Part shown: piece by piece, positions 1 through 5,671 of the stretch
Position numbering within the stretch: the first letter of the stretch is position 1
Layout: every line of letters starts with the position of its first letter
Assembly (NCBI GenBank): GCA_937943665.1
Contig: CALEAR010000011.1
Span: 1-7,474 of the forward strand
Length of the DNA stretch: 7,474 bases
Direction of reading: 5' to 3'
Source: an uncultured Alcanivoracaceae bacterium
GTDB lineage: Bacteria; Pseudomonadota; Gammaproteobacteria; Pseudomonadales; Alcanivoracaceae
Position numbers and translations under genes: made by a program
The notes under the pieces: model-generated
The model's database searches: none
Told to the model about the DNA's origin: nothing
What the model saw: only the letters and a program-made list of their open reading frames with translations

Positions 1-22
1 AAGTCATATAGCAGCGCCGAAC

Positions 23-583
23 TTAATCGACCATATTATCGTTTTTGAAAATTATGCTAACCAATGCCGTGGGTAGGTTGGTGCTTTCTAATAGGCTCAC
101 CGGCGCCATAGTGCCAAGATTTAGCCACCACCCCAAATGGGCGGAGCCCAAAAAGCTGCCTAAGGCAAAAAGGGGCAAAATGGCCATGTTTAAAGGAATG
201 CCTAAGCCGGCTTTATACAAGGTACCTGAGCCGCAGCCATCGGCAAGTTGCATGGCGGCACCAAACACCAAGGCGCCCACTAATAGGCTAATGCTAGGTG
301 GCCCCAAGGCGGCGCTAAGCTCTGCGGGGTGCTGCGCCAATAAGGGCAAGCTCAGGCTTGCCGCCAAGGCCAATAATAAAAGCTGGGCTAAAATGCCGCT
401 TGGGTCCCGCTGCTCAATAAAATTACGCCACCCTGTGGTAAAGCCAAAGCGCAGGCCCGCTAGCACTAGGCCAAAACCAATGCCCACTAAAAAGAGCAAG
501 CTCTGACGCACTGAAACAAACCACAGTAAAAACAAGGTGAACGCCACCAACCCCACTAAGAGGCCACCACGTTGTTTTAGCAT
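23..583 (-). CDS. YeeE/YedE-type sulfur transport membrane protein, probably C-terminally truncated
   Basis: An integral membrane protein of the YeeE/YedE (DUF395, TsuA-like) family, whose characterised members take up thiosulfate or related sulfur compounds. At 186 aa it has about five hydrophobic segments (near residues 8-24, 28-45, 64-84, 97-113 and 130-149). The family signature GCGSGTLYKAG lies at 116-126, with C117 as the likely sulfur-relay cysteine, and the FGFTTGWRNFIEQRD segment near 46-60 is typical of the first half of the family. Family members usually have about 330-400 aa in two similar halves, so only the first half is present. Recognisable sequence stops near residue 176; the tail IIFKNDNMVD is AT-rich and unlike the rest, suggesting a frameshift or an insertion junction around positions 35-60. 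The ATG follows the TAA of the upstream rhodanese gene with no gap, so translation is probably coupled. A natural half-size permease is the alternative. Family call is firm; transported substrate is inferred. Confidence 0.82.
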   Translation of the reverse strand: MLKQRGGLLVGLVAFTLFLLWFVSVRQSLLFLVGIGFGLVLAGLRFGFTTGWRNFIEQRDPSGILAQLLLLALAASLSLPLLAQHPAELSAALGPPSISLLVGALVFGAAMQLADGCGSGTLYKAGLGIPLNMAILPLFALGSFLGSAHLGWWLNLGTMAPVSLLESTNLPTALVSIIFKNDNMVD

Positions 584-1528
584 TTAATCCACCAGTTGCT
601 TGAATTGGTTTTTAATTTGTTGCCAACGGCTTGGCACGTTATCCATGGGCAGGGCGCTGGGGTGCTGGCTCCATTCCGCTAGGGAGGCGGGGTACAGGCG
701 CACGTTTTCCACGCCGGCGATTTCGGAAAGCACAAACCAGTTAATGGCGGCCCAGTGCCCGGTGTTGCAAAAAGAAAGGGTTTCTGCGCTGCTATCGAGC
801 CCCTGTTGTGCCACCTGTTGGCGAATCTCCACAGCAGAGCGTAGCCGCGTTTGCCCAGGAATAAACCATTGGGAAAAGGGAATGTTTTGTGCGCCTGCAA
901 TGGTGCCCGGCACGCTAGCGGTGGGGGCTTTGGTTTCGCCCTGGAAGAAGGCCGGTGGGCGGGCATCCAATAATTGGTATTGCGCCGCACCGCTTTGCAG
1001 CTTGCGAATTAGGGTATCTGTATCCACGGCCAGTTCAGGCTGTAATTCCACCTTGGTGTGGCTTTTGGGCAGGGTTTGCGCTTGGGTGCTAATGGGGTGC
1101 TTTGCATTGTGTTGCCAGTGGGCAAAGCCCCCGTTAAGCACACTAATGTGGGGAAAGCCAAGGTATTTTAAGGTCCAATATACACGGGCGGCGGCGCCGA
1201 AATCAGTTTCATCATCACCGCTGGAATACACCACCAAATGCTGTTCGGGCTTTAGCCCTAAGGATTGCACCAGAGCTTCAAAGGCCTCGGGTTCGGCAAG
1301 TTGGCCGGGGTTATCTTCGGGCCCACGCCATAACCCATAAGGGGCTGAAATGGCCTTGGGAATATGGCCTTTGGCATATTCCTCTTGGCTACGAATATCA
1401 ATGGGCTGAATGCTTTCTTCTGTTAGCTGTGTGGCTAAATGGGACGCCTCTAACAGGGGTTGGGCAAACAGGGGTAATGGCAACAAAAACAAGAAAAAGG
1501 TAATAAAAAACGGTGCAATAAAACGCAT
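584..1528 (-). CDS. Exported tandem-domain rhodanese (thiosulfate/3-mercaptopyruvate sulfurtransferase-like)
   Basis: A 314-aa two-domain sulfurtransferase. Residues 1-22 form a signal peptide (long Phe/Leu core, cleavage probably after LFA22), so the enzyme should act in the periplasm. The N-terminal rhodanese domain (about 28-140) has the family landmarks DIRSQEEYAKGHIPKAI and LNGGFAHW, but shows YSSGDD where the active cysteine loop would be, so it is structural only. The C-terminal domain (about 165-290) has LLDARPPAFFQGE and the active loop CNTGHW, with C254 as the persulfide-forming cysteine. Length and layout fit the TST/MST family. The CNTGHW loop does not clearly decide between thiosulfate and mercaptopyruvate as donor. 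The ATG has a strong GAGGAGG ribosome site 4-6 nt upstream. The YeeE-type gene follows directly, which suggests that sulfane sulfur handled in the periplasm is passed to, or received from, that permease. That functional link is inference. Confidence 0.9.
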   Translation of the reverse strand: MRFIAPFFITFFLFLLPLPLFAQPLLEASHLATQLTEESIQPIDIRSQEEYAKGHIPKAISAPYGLWRGPEDNPGQLAEPEAFEALVQSLGLKPEQHLVVYSSGDDETDFGAAARVYWTLKYLGFPHISVLNGGFAHWQHNAKHPISTQAQTLPKSHTKVELQPELAVDTDTLIRKLQSGAAQYQLLDARPPAFFQGETKAPTASVPGTIAGAQNIPFSQWFIPGQTRLRSAVEIRQQVAQQGLDSSAETLSFCNTGHWAAINWFVLSEIAGVENVRLYPASLAEWSQHPSALPMDNVPSRWQQIKNQFKQLVD

Positions 1529-1577
1529 AAGCCCTCCTCAACAGGGCTGCATTTTACCTCATTAAAAACGGAGGGCT
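1529..1577 (-). promoter_or_regulatory. Leader of the rhodanese-YeeE operon with alternative hairpins over the ribosome site
   Basis: In the transcript sense, the Shine-Dalgarno GAGGAGGG (1532-1539) sits in a segment that can pair two ways. AGGGCT (1530-1535) can pair with AGCCCT (1543-1548), giving a 6-bp stem and 7-nt loop. GGAGGGCT (1530-1537) can pair with AGCCCTCC (1570-1577), giving an 8-bp perfect stem with a 32-nt loop. Both would occlude the ribosome site and they exclude each other. A TAAAAT -10-like hexamer lies at 1551-1556 with only a poor -35. If that is the promoter, the far 8-bp arm would not be transcribed. The pairing is seen directly; any regulatory role is inferred. Confidence 0.4.
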
Positions 1578-1605
1578 AATAACGTTTATGTATAAGGTTA
1601 GAGCT

Positions 1606-1629
1606 AAAAAAGCCCGCTAGGCGGGCTTT
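1606..1629 (-). terminator. Rho-independent terminator of the PF10118-type gene
   Basis: A 9-bp perfect stem, AAAGCCCGC at 1609-1617 against GCGGGCTTT at 1621-1629, with a TAG loop. Read on the minus strand the GC-rich hairpin is followed by a run of six T (1611 down to 1606). It begins 9 bp past the stop codon of the minus-strand gene ending at 1639 and separates that gene from the sulfur operon. Confidence 0.9.
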
Positions 1630-1638
1630 GAAAGGGAG

Positions 1639-2499
1639 TTAGGCCCACTTGCCTAACCAGCGCTTTTTGGCTTTTTCCACAAGGTGGCGGGCATCTTTGT
1701 TCCAAGGGTGGAAGTTGGGGCTGTAGTAGCGCAAGTAGCTAGGGATCAACTTACGGAATACTCCTGGCTTACCCCACATAAAGTTCAGCGCCTTGGCCCA
1801 AGATTTCACATTAAAGAGTTGGCCATCTTCCTTCATGAGCTGGATGAGGTGCACCGTGCTGAAAAAGGGGAACATAATGCTCACTAGGGCCATTTCAGAA
1901 ATGCGCACAAACTCGCTACCACCAATGGCTTTATAGACATCAAAGGCCACTGCTTTATGCTCGGATTCCTCCACCGCGTGCCACGCCCAAACGGGGGCCA
2001 TGCGAGGATCCATTTCATCCAGTACTTCACTAAACTTCAGCAAAAACTCTTCCGCTAACAAAGCGGTGAAGTGTTCCACTGCCACTGTGTGGGCCAGCTG
2101 GCGCTCGGGGCTGAAGTATTTACGCATGAAATCCATAAACCATTGCACTTCGCGCTCAATGCGCTTTACATCAATGCCGCGGGCTTGGAAGAACTCGTTA
2201 AGTTCATCGTGCTCCCGGGAGTGGTGGGCCTCTTGGCCAATAAAGGCGCGCACCGCTTTAATGAGCTCTGGGTCTTTTAGCTCTTTTTGGTAGTGGCGTA
2301 CGGAATCAATGAAAAAGCGCTCGCCCGGCGGAAAGCTGGCAGATAAGGCGCACAGCAATAAGGTTTTCACAGGGTCGTTATCCCACCAGTAGCGGGGGAT
2401 ATCATCGGCTTGGGTAAATTCAAACTCGGGCTGGCGAACTTTAGGCACCATGCCCTTACCACTTTTTTGTTCACTCACAAGAGATAGGGTGGCAGACAT
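1639..2499 (-). CDS. Predicted metal-dependent hydrolase (PF10118-like), ferritin-type di-iron protein
   Basis: A 286-aa soluble helical protein matching the 'predicted metal-dependent hydrolase' family PF10118. The ligand pattern of a ferritin-like di-iron four-helix bundle is visible in order: E60 (PPGERFF), E90xxH93 (GQEAHH), E142 (AVEHF) and E178xxH181 (EESEH). The substrate is unknown; the hydrolase name is inherited from the family, and an oxidase or oxygenase role is equally plausible for such a site. The start is taken at ATG 2497-2499 because GGAGG (2505-2509) lies 5 nt upstream. A longer reading from TTG at 2511 would put that ribosome site inside the gene. Residues 203-224 form a hydrophobic stretch (ALVSIMFPFFSTVHLI) that may pack against a membrane or be a core helix. 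It is a single-gene unit ended by the terminator at 1606-1629 and divergent from the helical pair at 2728-3906. Confidence 0.85.
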   Translation of the reverse strand: MSATLSLVSEQKSGKGMVPKVRQPEFEFTQADDIPRYWWDNDPVKTLLLCALSASFPPGERFFIDSVRHYQKELKDPELIKAVRAFIGQEAHHSREHDELNEFFQARGIDVKRIEREVQWFMDFMRKYFSPERQLAHTVAVEHFTALLAEEFLLKFSEVLDEMDPRMAPVWAWHAVEESEHKAVAFDVYKAIGGSEFVRISEMALVSIMFPFFSTVHLIQLMKEDGQLFNVKSWAKALNFMWGKPGVFRKLIPSYLRYYSPNFHPWNKDARHLVEKAKKRWLGKWA

Positions 2500-2543
2500 T
2501 GGAACCTCCAAAACTTGGCTGCATTGGATGTATTGAATTTCAT

Positions 2544-2627
2544 GCTAGTGAATAAAAAGTCATCAATATTGACTGAAAGCGACACCCTATTTGCTGTGGC
2601 GCCTAACGTGCTGGCGCTAGTGAATAA
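2544..2627 (+). repeat. 12-bp exact direct repeat in the divergent spacer
   Basis: GCTAGTGAATAA occurs at 2544-2555 and again at 2616-2627, 72 bp apart. One copy is near the start of the PF10118-type gene and the other is nearer the plus-strand pair. The copies could be binding sites for a shared regulator or a small duplication. The sequence between them shows no further similarity beyond the 12 bp. Confidence 0.6.
2563..2572. promoter_or_regulatory. 10-bp palindrome TCAATATTGA, possible operator
   Basis: A perfect palindrome, TCAATATTGA, in the divergent spacer. It overlaps a weak minus-strand promoter candidate: TTGATG at 2561-2566 as -35, then 18 bp to TGAAAT at 2537-2542 as -10. A protein bound here could block transcription of the PF10118-type gene. 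A 10-bp AT-rich palindrome can also arise by chance. Confidence 0.25.
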
Positions 2628-2674
2628 GGGGCTTGGGTAGCGTTATTTCCTCGATGATAAGCGCCACAGCAAAT
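2589..2674. repeat. 14-bp perfect inverted repeat with 58-bp spacer
   Basis: ATTTGCTGTGGCGC at 2589-2602 is the exact reverse complement of 2661-2674. The intervening 58 bp contain shorter complementary pieces: TAACG 2604-2608 with CGTTA 2641-2645, and CGCTA 2615-2619 with TAGCG 2638-2642. RNA from either strand could therefore form a branched stem. Options are paired operators for looping, a transcribed structured element, or ends of a degenerate miniature mobile element. No target-site duplication is obvious at the flanks. Confidence 0.6.
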
Positions 2675-2685
2675 GACCTCTGCAG

Positions 2686-2709
2686 AAACTCTGTCATAGT
2701 ACGGAGTTT
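2686..2709. promoter_or_regulatory. 24-bp near-palindrome upstream of the 72-aa gene, candidate operator
   Basis: The half-sites AAACTCTGT (2686-2694) and ACGGAGTTT (2701-2709) are reverse complements apart from one position, separated by a 6-bp centre, CATAGT. The second half ends 8 bp before the GGAGG ribosome site of the 72-aa gene, where a dimeric repressor could block transcription. It is not a match I can assign to a named regulator. Confidence 0.4.
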
Positions 2710-2727
2710 TTATGGACGGAGGAAACC

Positions 2728-2946
2728 ATGAGCTCACCCATTGAAACATTACGGCAGGAGGGGCTGCCGGAGCAGGCCCTGGCCTACTTAACGGCATTGC
2801 CTGAGGAACAGCAGCAAACCCTAGCGCAGCAAGTGCTAAGCACCATGCAAAAAAAAGATGAGCGTGTGGAAAAAGCACTGAGCCGAGCGTTGGATGTGGT
2901 GCCGGCTCCATTGCGCCGCACAGTTCGCAAGATGCTGTTTTCTTAA
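2728..2946 (+). CDS. Small helical protein of unknown function, first gene of a two-gene unit
   Basis: A 72-aa soluble protein that I do not recognise. It is predicted mostly helical, Gln/Glu-rich in the first half (PEEQQQTLAQQ near 25-35) and basic at the end (PLRRTVRKML near 61-70). It has no cysteine, membrane segment or signal peptide. The first part (LPEQALAYLTALPEEQQQTLAQQVL) has the helix-turn-helix-repeat look of the larger protein encoded next, so it may be a partner or adaptor of it. GGAGG (2718-2722) lies 5 nt before the ATG, which strongly supports translation. Its stop overlaps the start of the next gene's AAGGAG ribosome site and the genes are 12 bp apart, so they are cotranscribed. 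It starts downstream of a near-palindromic candidate operator. Confidence 0.8.
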   Translation: MSSPIETLRQEGLPEQALAYLTALPEEQQQTLAQQVLSTMQKKDERVEKALSRALDVVPAPLRRTVRKMLFS

Positions 2947-2958
2947 AGGAGAAGTGCG

Positions 2959-3906
2959 ATGACAACCATGGATCATTTGGCGGAACAAACCAAACTCGAG
3001 CGCTTGCTGCAGGTGGATGAGGGCAGCCTCGGTTTTGTGGCCGAGCAAGAGGTGCAAGCCACCCGTGCTTTTCGCCAACAACTCAGTGAGTTTTATTATC
3101 AGCGTCATCAAGATGCCTTCCACCGTTTGGCGGGGCTGAGCAAATTATTGCCCATTTCAGCCAGCGCAAAGTTGGCCATGAACTTGCTTGGGCCTGTGCT
3201 GGCGGCGGGTATTGCTTGTGAACTACCTAAAGACAGGGCGGCGAAGCTTGCTGGGCGTTTGCCCACGGATTTTTTAGCCAAACTCAGTTTATATCTTGAG
3301 CCAAGCCGTGCCGGTGCCATTATTGCCGCCGTGGATGAAGATCACATTGTGGAGGTGGCCAGGCACTTAATTGCGCAGCAAGAATTCATTACCTTGGCCA
3401 GCTTTGTGACGGTGATTAGCGAATCCACCTTAAGGCGCATTATTCAGCAAGTGGGCAACGATGGCCTTAGTTTGTTGAAGGTGGGCTTTTATGTGGAAGA
3501 GAAAACCGCACTGAATAATGTGGTGACATTGCTCAGTGAGCAACAGCGCCGTGCGCTATTCCTCGCGGCAGATGAGCACAGCCTATGGCCGGCGGTGTTA
3601 TCGTTGCTGCCTTATTTAAACGATACCCTGCAAGGGGAAATGTCTAACCTTGCAGCTGAGGGTGAGGAGCAGGCGCGCGATAAGTTAGTGCGTGCGGTGG
3701 CGCAGCAAGGGGATTGGTACCCTTTATTGCTTTCTTGGACACGCATGAGCCAAGAAAACCTAGAAAGCAGCATTCGGTTACCCGCCTTGCATGAAGAGGC
3801 CCTGTTACGTGAGTGCATGGCACAGCTAGAAAAGCACAACCTACAGCAAGCCTTGCCTAACTTCACCGAGCTGCTCACCGAGGAGCAACAAGCCTTACTC
3901 GCCTAA
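2959..3906 (+). CDS. Conserved-type hypothetical all-alpha repeat protein (MgtE-N/FliG-like helical repeats)
   Basis: A 315-aa cytoplasmic protein of unknown function with no signal peptide. After a charged helical N-terminus (1-60) come repeats of about 39-40 residues: roughly 66-105, 106-144, 145-184 and 185-223. Each has a hydrophobic helix, an EP/SE/PK-type turn, then 'xxIIxxV..D.H' and a second helix. Examples are YLEPSRAGAIIAAVDEDHI, VISESTLRRIIQQVGND and LLSEQQRRALFLAADEHS. The spacing resembles the helical superhelix of MgtE N-terminal or FliG middle domains, by pattern only. The C-terminal third (235-315) is acidic and helical (NFTELLTEEQQALLA end). AAGGAG (2946-2951) precedes the ATG by 7 nt. 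It follows the 72-aa gene by 12 bp. A scaffold or regulatory role is plausible but unproved. I see no catalytic motif. Confidence 0.8.
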   Translation: MTTMDHLAEQTKLERLLQVDEGSLGFVAEQEVQATRAFRQQLSEFYYQRHQDAFHRLAGLSKLLPISASAKLAMNLLGPVLAAGIACELPKDRAAKLAGRLPTDFLAKLSLYLEPSRAGAIIAAVDEDHIVEVARHLIAQQEFITLASFVTVISESTLRRIIQQVGNDGLSLLKVGFYVEEKTALNNVVTLLSEQQRRALFLAADEHSLWPAVLSLLPYLNDTLQGEMSNLAAEGEEQARDKLVRAVAQQGDWYPLLLSWTRMSQENLESSIRLPALHEEALLRECMAQLEKHNLQQALPNFTELLTEEQQALLA

Positions 3907-3988
3907 TCCAACCTCCGCAGCGCTGAGTGCCCATATTGTTCCTTTGCCTTGGAACGGGATACACTTAGCGCCCTGCGGGGCCTTGCCA

Positions 3989-3997
3989 TGTTATATT
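3989..3997 (+). promoter_or_regulatory. Candidate extended -10 promoter of the thioesterase gene
   Basis: TGTTATATT forms an extended -10 element (TG-n-TATATT, hexamer at 3992-3997). No good -35 is seen at 16-18 bp upstream, as is common for extended -10 promoters. It lies 60 bp before the preferred ATG at 4057, inside what a longer reading of the thioesterase would treat as coding, and so supports the shorter start. Confidence 0.4.
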
Positions 3998-4056
3998 CCC
4001 CCGCTTCCTTCCTTCGCTTATCGATTGTTCAACCCCTAATGAGAGGACAACAGGAA

Positions 4057-4566
4057 ATGATGCCAGGGAACCCTGAGCTTTCCATGACCGTTTTAATGAC
4101 GCCAGAGATGGCGAATTTCGCCGGTAATGTGCACGGCGGCACCTTGTTGAAATATATGGATCAAGTGGCTTATGCCTGTGCTAGCCGTTATGCGGGTACC
4201 TATGTGGTAACGGTGTCGGTGGATCAGGTGATCTTCCGCGAACCGGTGAAAGTGGGGGAGTTAGTTACCTTTTTGGCCTCGGTGAACTACACCGGCAAAA
4301 CCTCTATGGAGGTGGGCATTAAGGTGGTAACAGAGAATGTGTATAACCGTAGCATGCGCCACACGAACAGCAGCTTCTTCACCATGGTGGCCCTAGATGA
4401 GAACCAACAACCCACGCAGGTGCCGCCCCTGACGCTAGATACGTACGATCGTAAGCGGCGCTACCATCAAGCAAAGTTGCGCCGCCAGTTGCGCGCTGAG
4501 CTAAAGAAAACCTACCAAGATATTCACGAAACCCAAGTGGCTGAAGGCCTAGAATCGCAAGGATAA
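4057..4566 (+). CDS. Acyl-CoA thioesterase, hotdog fold (4HBT, YciA/ACOT-like)
   Basis: A 169-aa acyl-CoA hydrolase of the COG1607 type that cleaves acyl-CoA to free fatty acid and CoA in the cytoplasm. The hotdog core (about 8-130) shows the signature NVHGGTLLKYMDQ (24-36). N24 and D35 sit where the family places its catalytic residues, followed by the characteristic SVDQVIFREPVKVGE and VNYTGKTSMEVG. The tail from about 131 is strongly basic and helical (DRKRRYHQAKLRRQLRAELKK), as in some members with a C-terminal extension. ATG 4057 is chosen because GAGAGGA (4041-4047) lies 9 nt upstream and homologous sequence begins just after it. ATG 4060 is nearly equal. The frame is open back to TTG 3949, but that part has no family resemblance. 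Its last 18 bp overlap the convergent outer-membrane gene. Confidence 0.88.
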   Translation: MMPGNPELSMTVLMTPEMANFAGNVHGGTLLKYMDQVAYACASRYAGTYVVTVSVDQVIFREPVKVGELVTFLASVNYTGKTSMEVGIKVVTENVYNRSMRHTNSSFFTMVALDENQQPTQVPPLTLDTYDRKRRYHQAKLRRQLRAELKKTYQDIHETQVAEGLESQG

Positions 4567-5385
4567 CGCCACAAAGGGCCCCCCGAGCTTAATATCCACA
4601 TTAATGGAATCCTCTGCGTTGAAACGGTGCAGCTGATGGCTGTAGCCGGCTTCAATGCCGAGGTGGTAGGGGGAGATCCAACCCACAGCAAAGCGGCTGT
4701 GGTAGAGCTTGCGATCCTTATATTGGGAGTACACGGTGGCCGCAGTGGCATAGGTGCCTTTCAGTGGTAAGGAGTAGTAGCCGCTTGCGTAAAAAATGGG
4801 CATGTGTTGGGTGACTTTTTTGTGCCGAACGATGTTCACTGGAGGTAATCCAGAGGGTGCATGAGGTGGCAAGCTACCTAAGATATCGGGGCTAGCGTTA
4901 ACCTTAAAATCCACCGCTAAGCGCCGCACCCCAACACCCAAATCCAGTTTCACGGGTAAATCAAAGGGCGTGTAATAGAACAGGAAATCAGTGGCATCCA
5001 CAGCGAGGCTGCTTTTTACTTCTGTGTCAATGGTGGAAGGCATGCCTGGCATATTAGCTAAAGATGAGCTAGCAGGCACAGCGATATCCGCATGTCCTGT
5101 GCCTGATTCACGAAAGCTATTGTGATGGATCTGCACCTTCGGCCAAGGGTGGTTATCGTGCTCGTAACCAATCCAAGCCACCCATTGGTTGGCCTTGTCG
5201 TAGCCCATTTCGTTTTTAGTATCGAGGATGAAATCGGCTTTGCCAAAGGGCGTGTTTACCCCTGTGGGCCCTGCCTCACCGCGCACAGCAATTTTAGCGG
5301 CGTAAATCCCCCCATACACTTTCCCTTGGGCGAAGGTGAAGGGGCTAAGCAGGAATAAACAAAGAAAAGAAAATAAATAACGCAT
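4549..5385 (-). CDS. Outer-membrane beta-barrel protein (TIGR04219-like)
   Basis: A 278-aa secreted protein. Residues 1-19 are a signal peptide (cleavage probably after FTFA19). The mature part alternates hydrophobic and polar residues as in amphipathic strands, and it ends in ALSLRF. The terminal Phe and alternating pattern are the classic assembly signal recognised by the BAM complex. The stretch around ANQWVAWIGYEHDNHPWPKVQI resembles the small barrel family TIGR04219, whose function is unknown. The length fits that family. The mature protein has no cysteine. The ribosome site before the ATG is weak (GTGAAG about 6 nt upstream), and the upstream region is AT-rich with no convincing promoter. 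The gene is convergent with the thioesterase and overlaps its stop by 18 bp. No terminator follows its stop, which lies inside the thioesterase coding region. Barrel assignment is strong; exact family is moderate. Confidence 0.8.
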   Translation of the reverse strand: MRYLFSFLCLFLLSPFTFAQGKVYGGIYAAKIAVRGEAGPTGVNTPFGKADFILDTKNEMGYDKANQWVAWIGYEHDNHPWPKVQIHHNSFRESGTGHADIAVPASSSLANMPGMPSTIDTEVKSSLAVDATDFLFYYTPFDLPVKLDLGVGVRRLAVDFKVNASPDILGSLPPHAPSGLPPVNIVRHKKVTQHMPIFYASGYYSLPLKGTYATAATVYSQYKDRKLYHSRFAVGWISPYHLGIEAGYSHQLHRFNAEDSINVDIKLGGPFVALSLRF

Positions 5386-5595
5386 GGTGCTTCACAGAGT
5401 AAGGTGGATGAAAAAAGAGATGATAGTGCTTTTCGAAATTATTTACCTGCTCGGCATTTAAATAATTTTTTAATAAAAAAATGAAATCATGCCCATGGGC
5501 CATGGGGTAAGGCTTTGCCGCTTTTTGAGGATGGAGAAACACCATAAAAAATGGGTTTTGCTGCTCAACAAATCCACACTCAACAGCCCCCGGGG

Positions 5596-5624
5596 TTGAC
5601 CTTGGGTACCCTGGGGCCTAGTAT
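5596..5624 (+). promoter_or_regulatory. Candidate sigma-70 promoter upstream of the NrdR boxes
   Basis: TTGACC (5596-5601, 5 of 6 to consensus) is followed by a 17-bp spacer and TAGTAT (5619-5624, 4 of 6). The spacer contains the perfect palindrome GGGTACCC (5604-5611), which could be an operator. Transcription would start near 5631, just before the first NrdR box, giving a leader of about 180 nt to nrdA. Confidence 0.45.
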
Positions 5625-5641
5625 CCCTTCTGTGGCTTTCC

Positions 5642-5657
5642 TCACTATATATTGTGG
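5642..5657 (+). promoter_or_regulatory. NrdR box 1 (upstream of nrdA)
   Basis: TCACTATATATTGTGG matches the 16-bp NrdR box consensus acaCwAtATaTwGtgt at all core positions. NrdR is the ATP/dATP-sensing zinc-ribbon repressor of ribonucleotide reductase operons. Its position upstream of nrdA fits that role. The second box starts exactly 32 bp downstream, the three-helical-turn spacing usual for paired sites. Confidence 0.88.
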
Positions 5658-5671
5658 TTGTTTTAGATGTT

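Noticed and set aside
600..1340. 246-codon plus-strand open frame opposite the rhodanese gene
   Set aside because: A shadow of the rhodanese, which has clear family motifs, signal peptide and ribosome site; the antisense product has no recognisable pattern.
2500..2511. Upstream TTG start for the PF10118-type gene
   Set aside because: The GGAGG ribosome site at 2505-2509 would fall inside the coding sequence; it is correctly spaced for ATG 2499.
2603..2965. 120-codon minus-strand open frame across the divergent spacer
   Set aside because: It runs antisense to the 72-aa gene, crosses the inverted repeat and near-palindrome, and its product looks like a shadow (Pro/Ala-rich, no family). The plus-strand gene has a better ribosome site.
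3971..3985. GC-rich hairpin-like segment after the 315-aa gene as a terminator
   Set aside because: The stem is short and imperfect (GCCC/GGGC with a bulge) and no T-run follows.
3949..4056. N-terminal extension of the thioesterase from TTG 3949
   Set aside because: It lacks family resemblance, covers a candidate promoter, and the GAGAGGA ribosome site fits ATG 4057.
5490..5520. Palindromic CCATGG/GCCCATGGGC cluster and GGCTTTGCC as a terminator
   Set aside because: It lies between divergent genes, where no transcript needs ending, and the stems are short and T-tracts poor.
5345..5545. 66-codon minus-strand open frame overlapping the start of the outer-membrane gene
   Set aside because: It is in another frame from the signal-peptide-bearing gene, with no recognisable product; it lies in AT-rich regulatory DNA.
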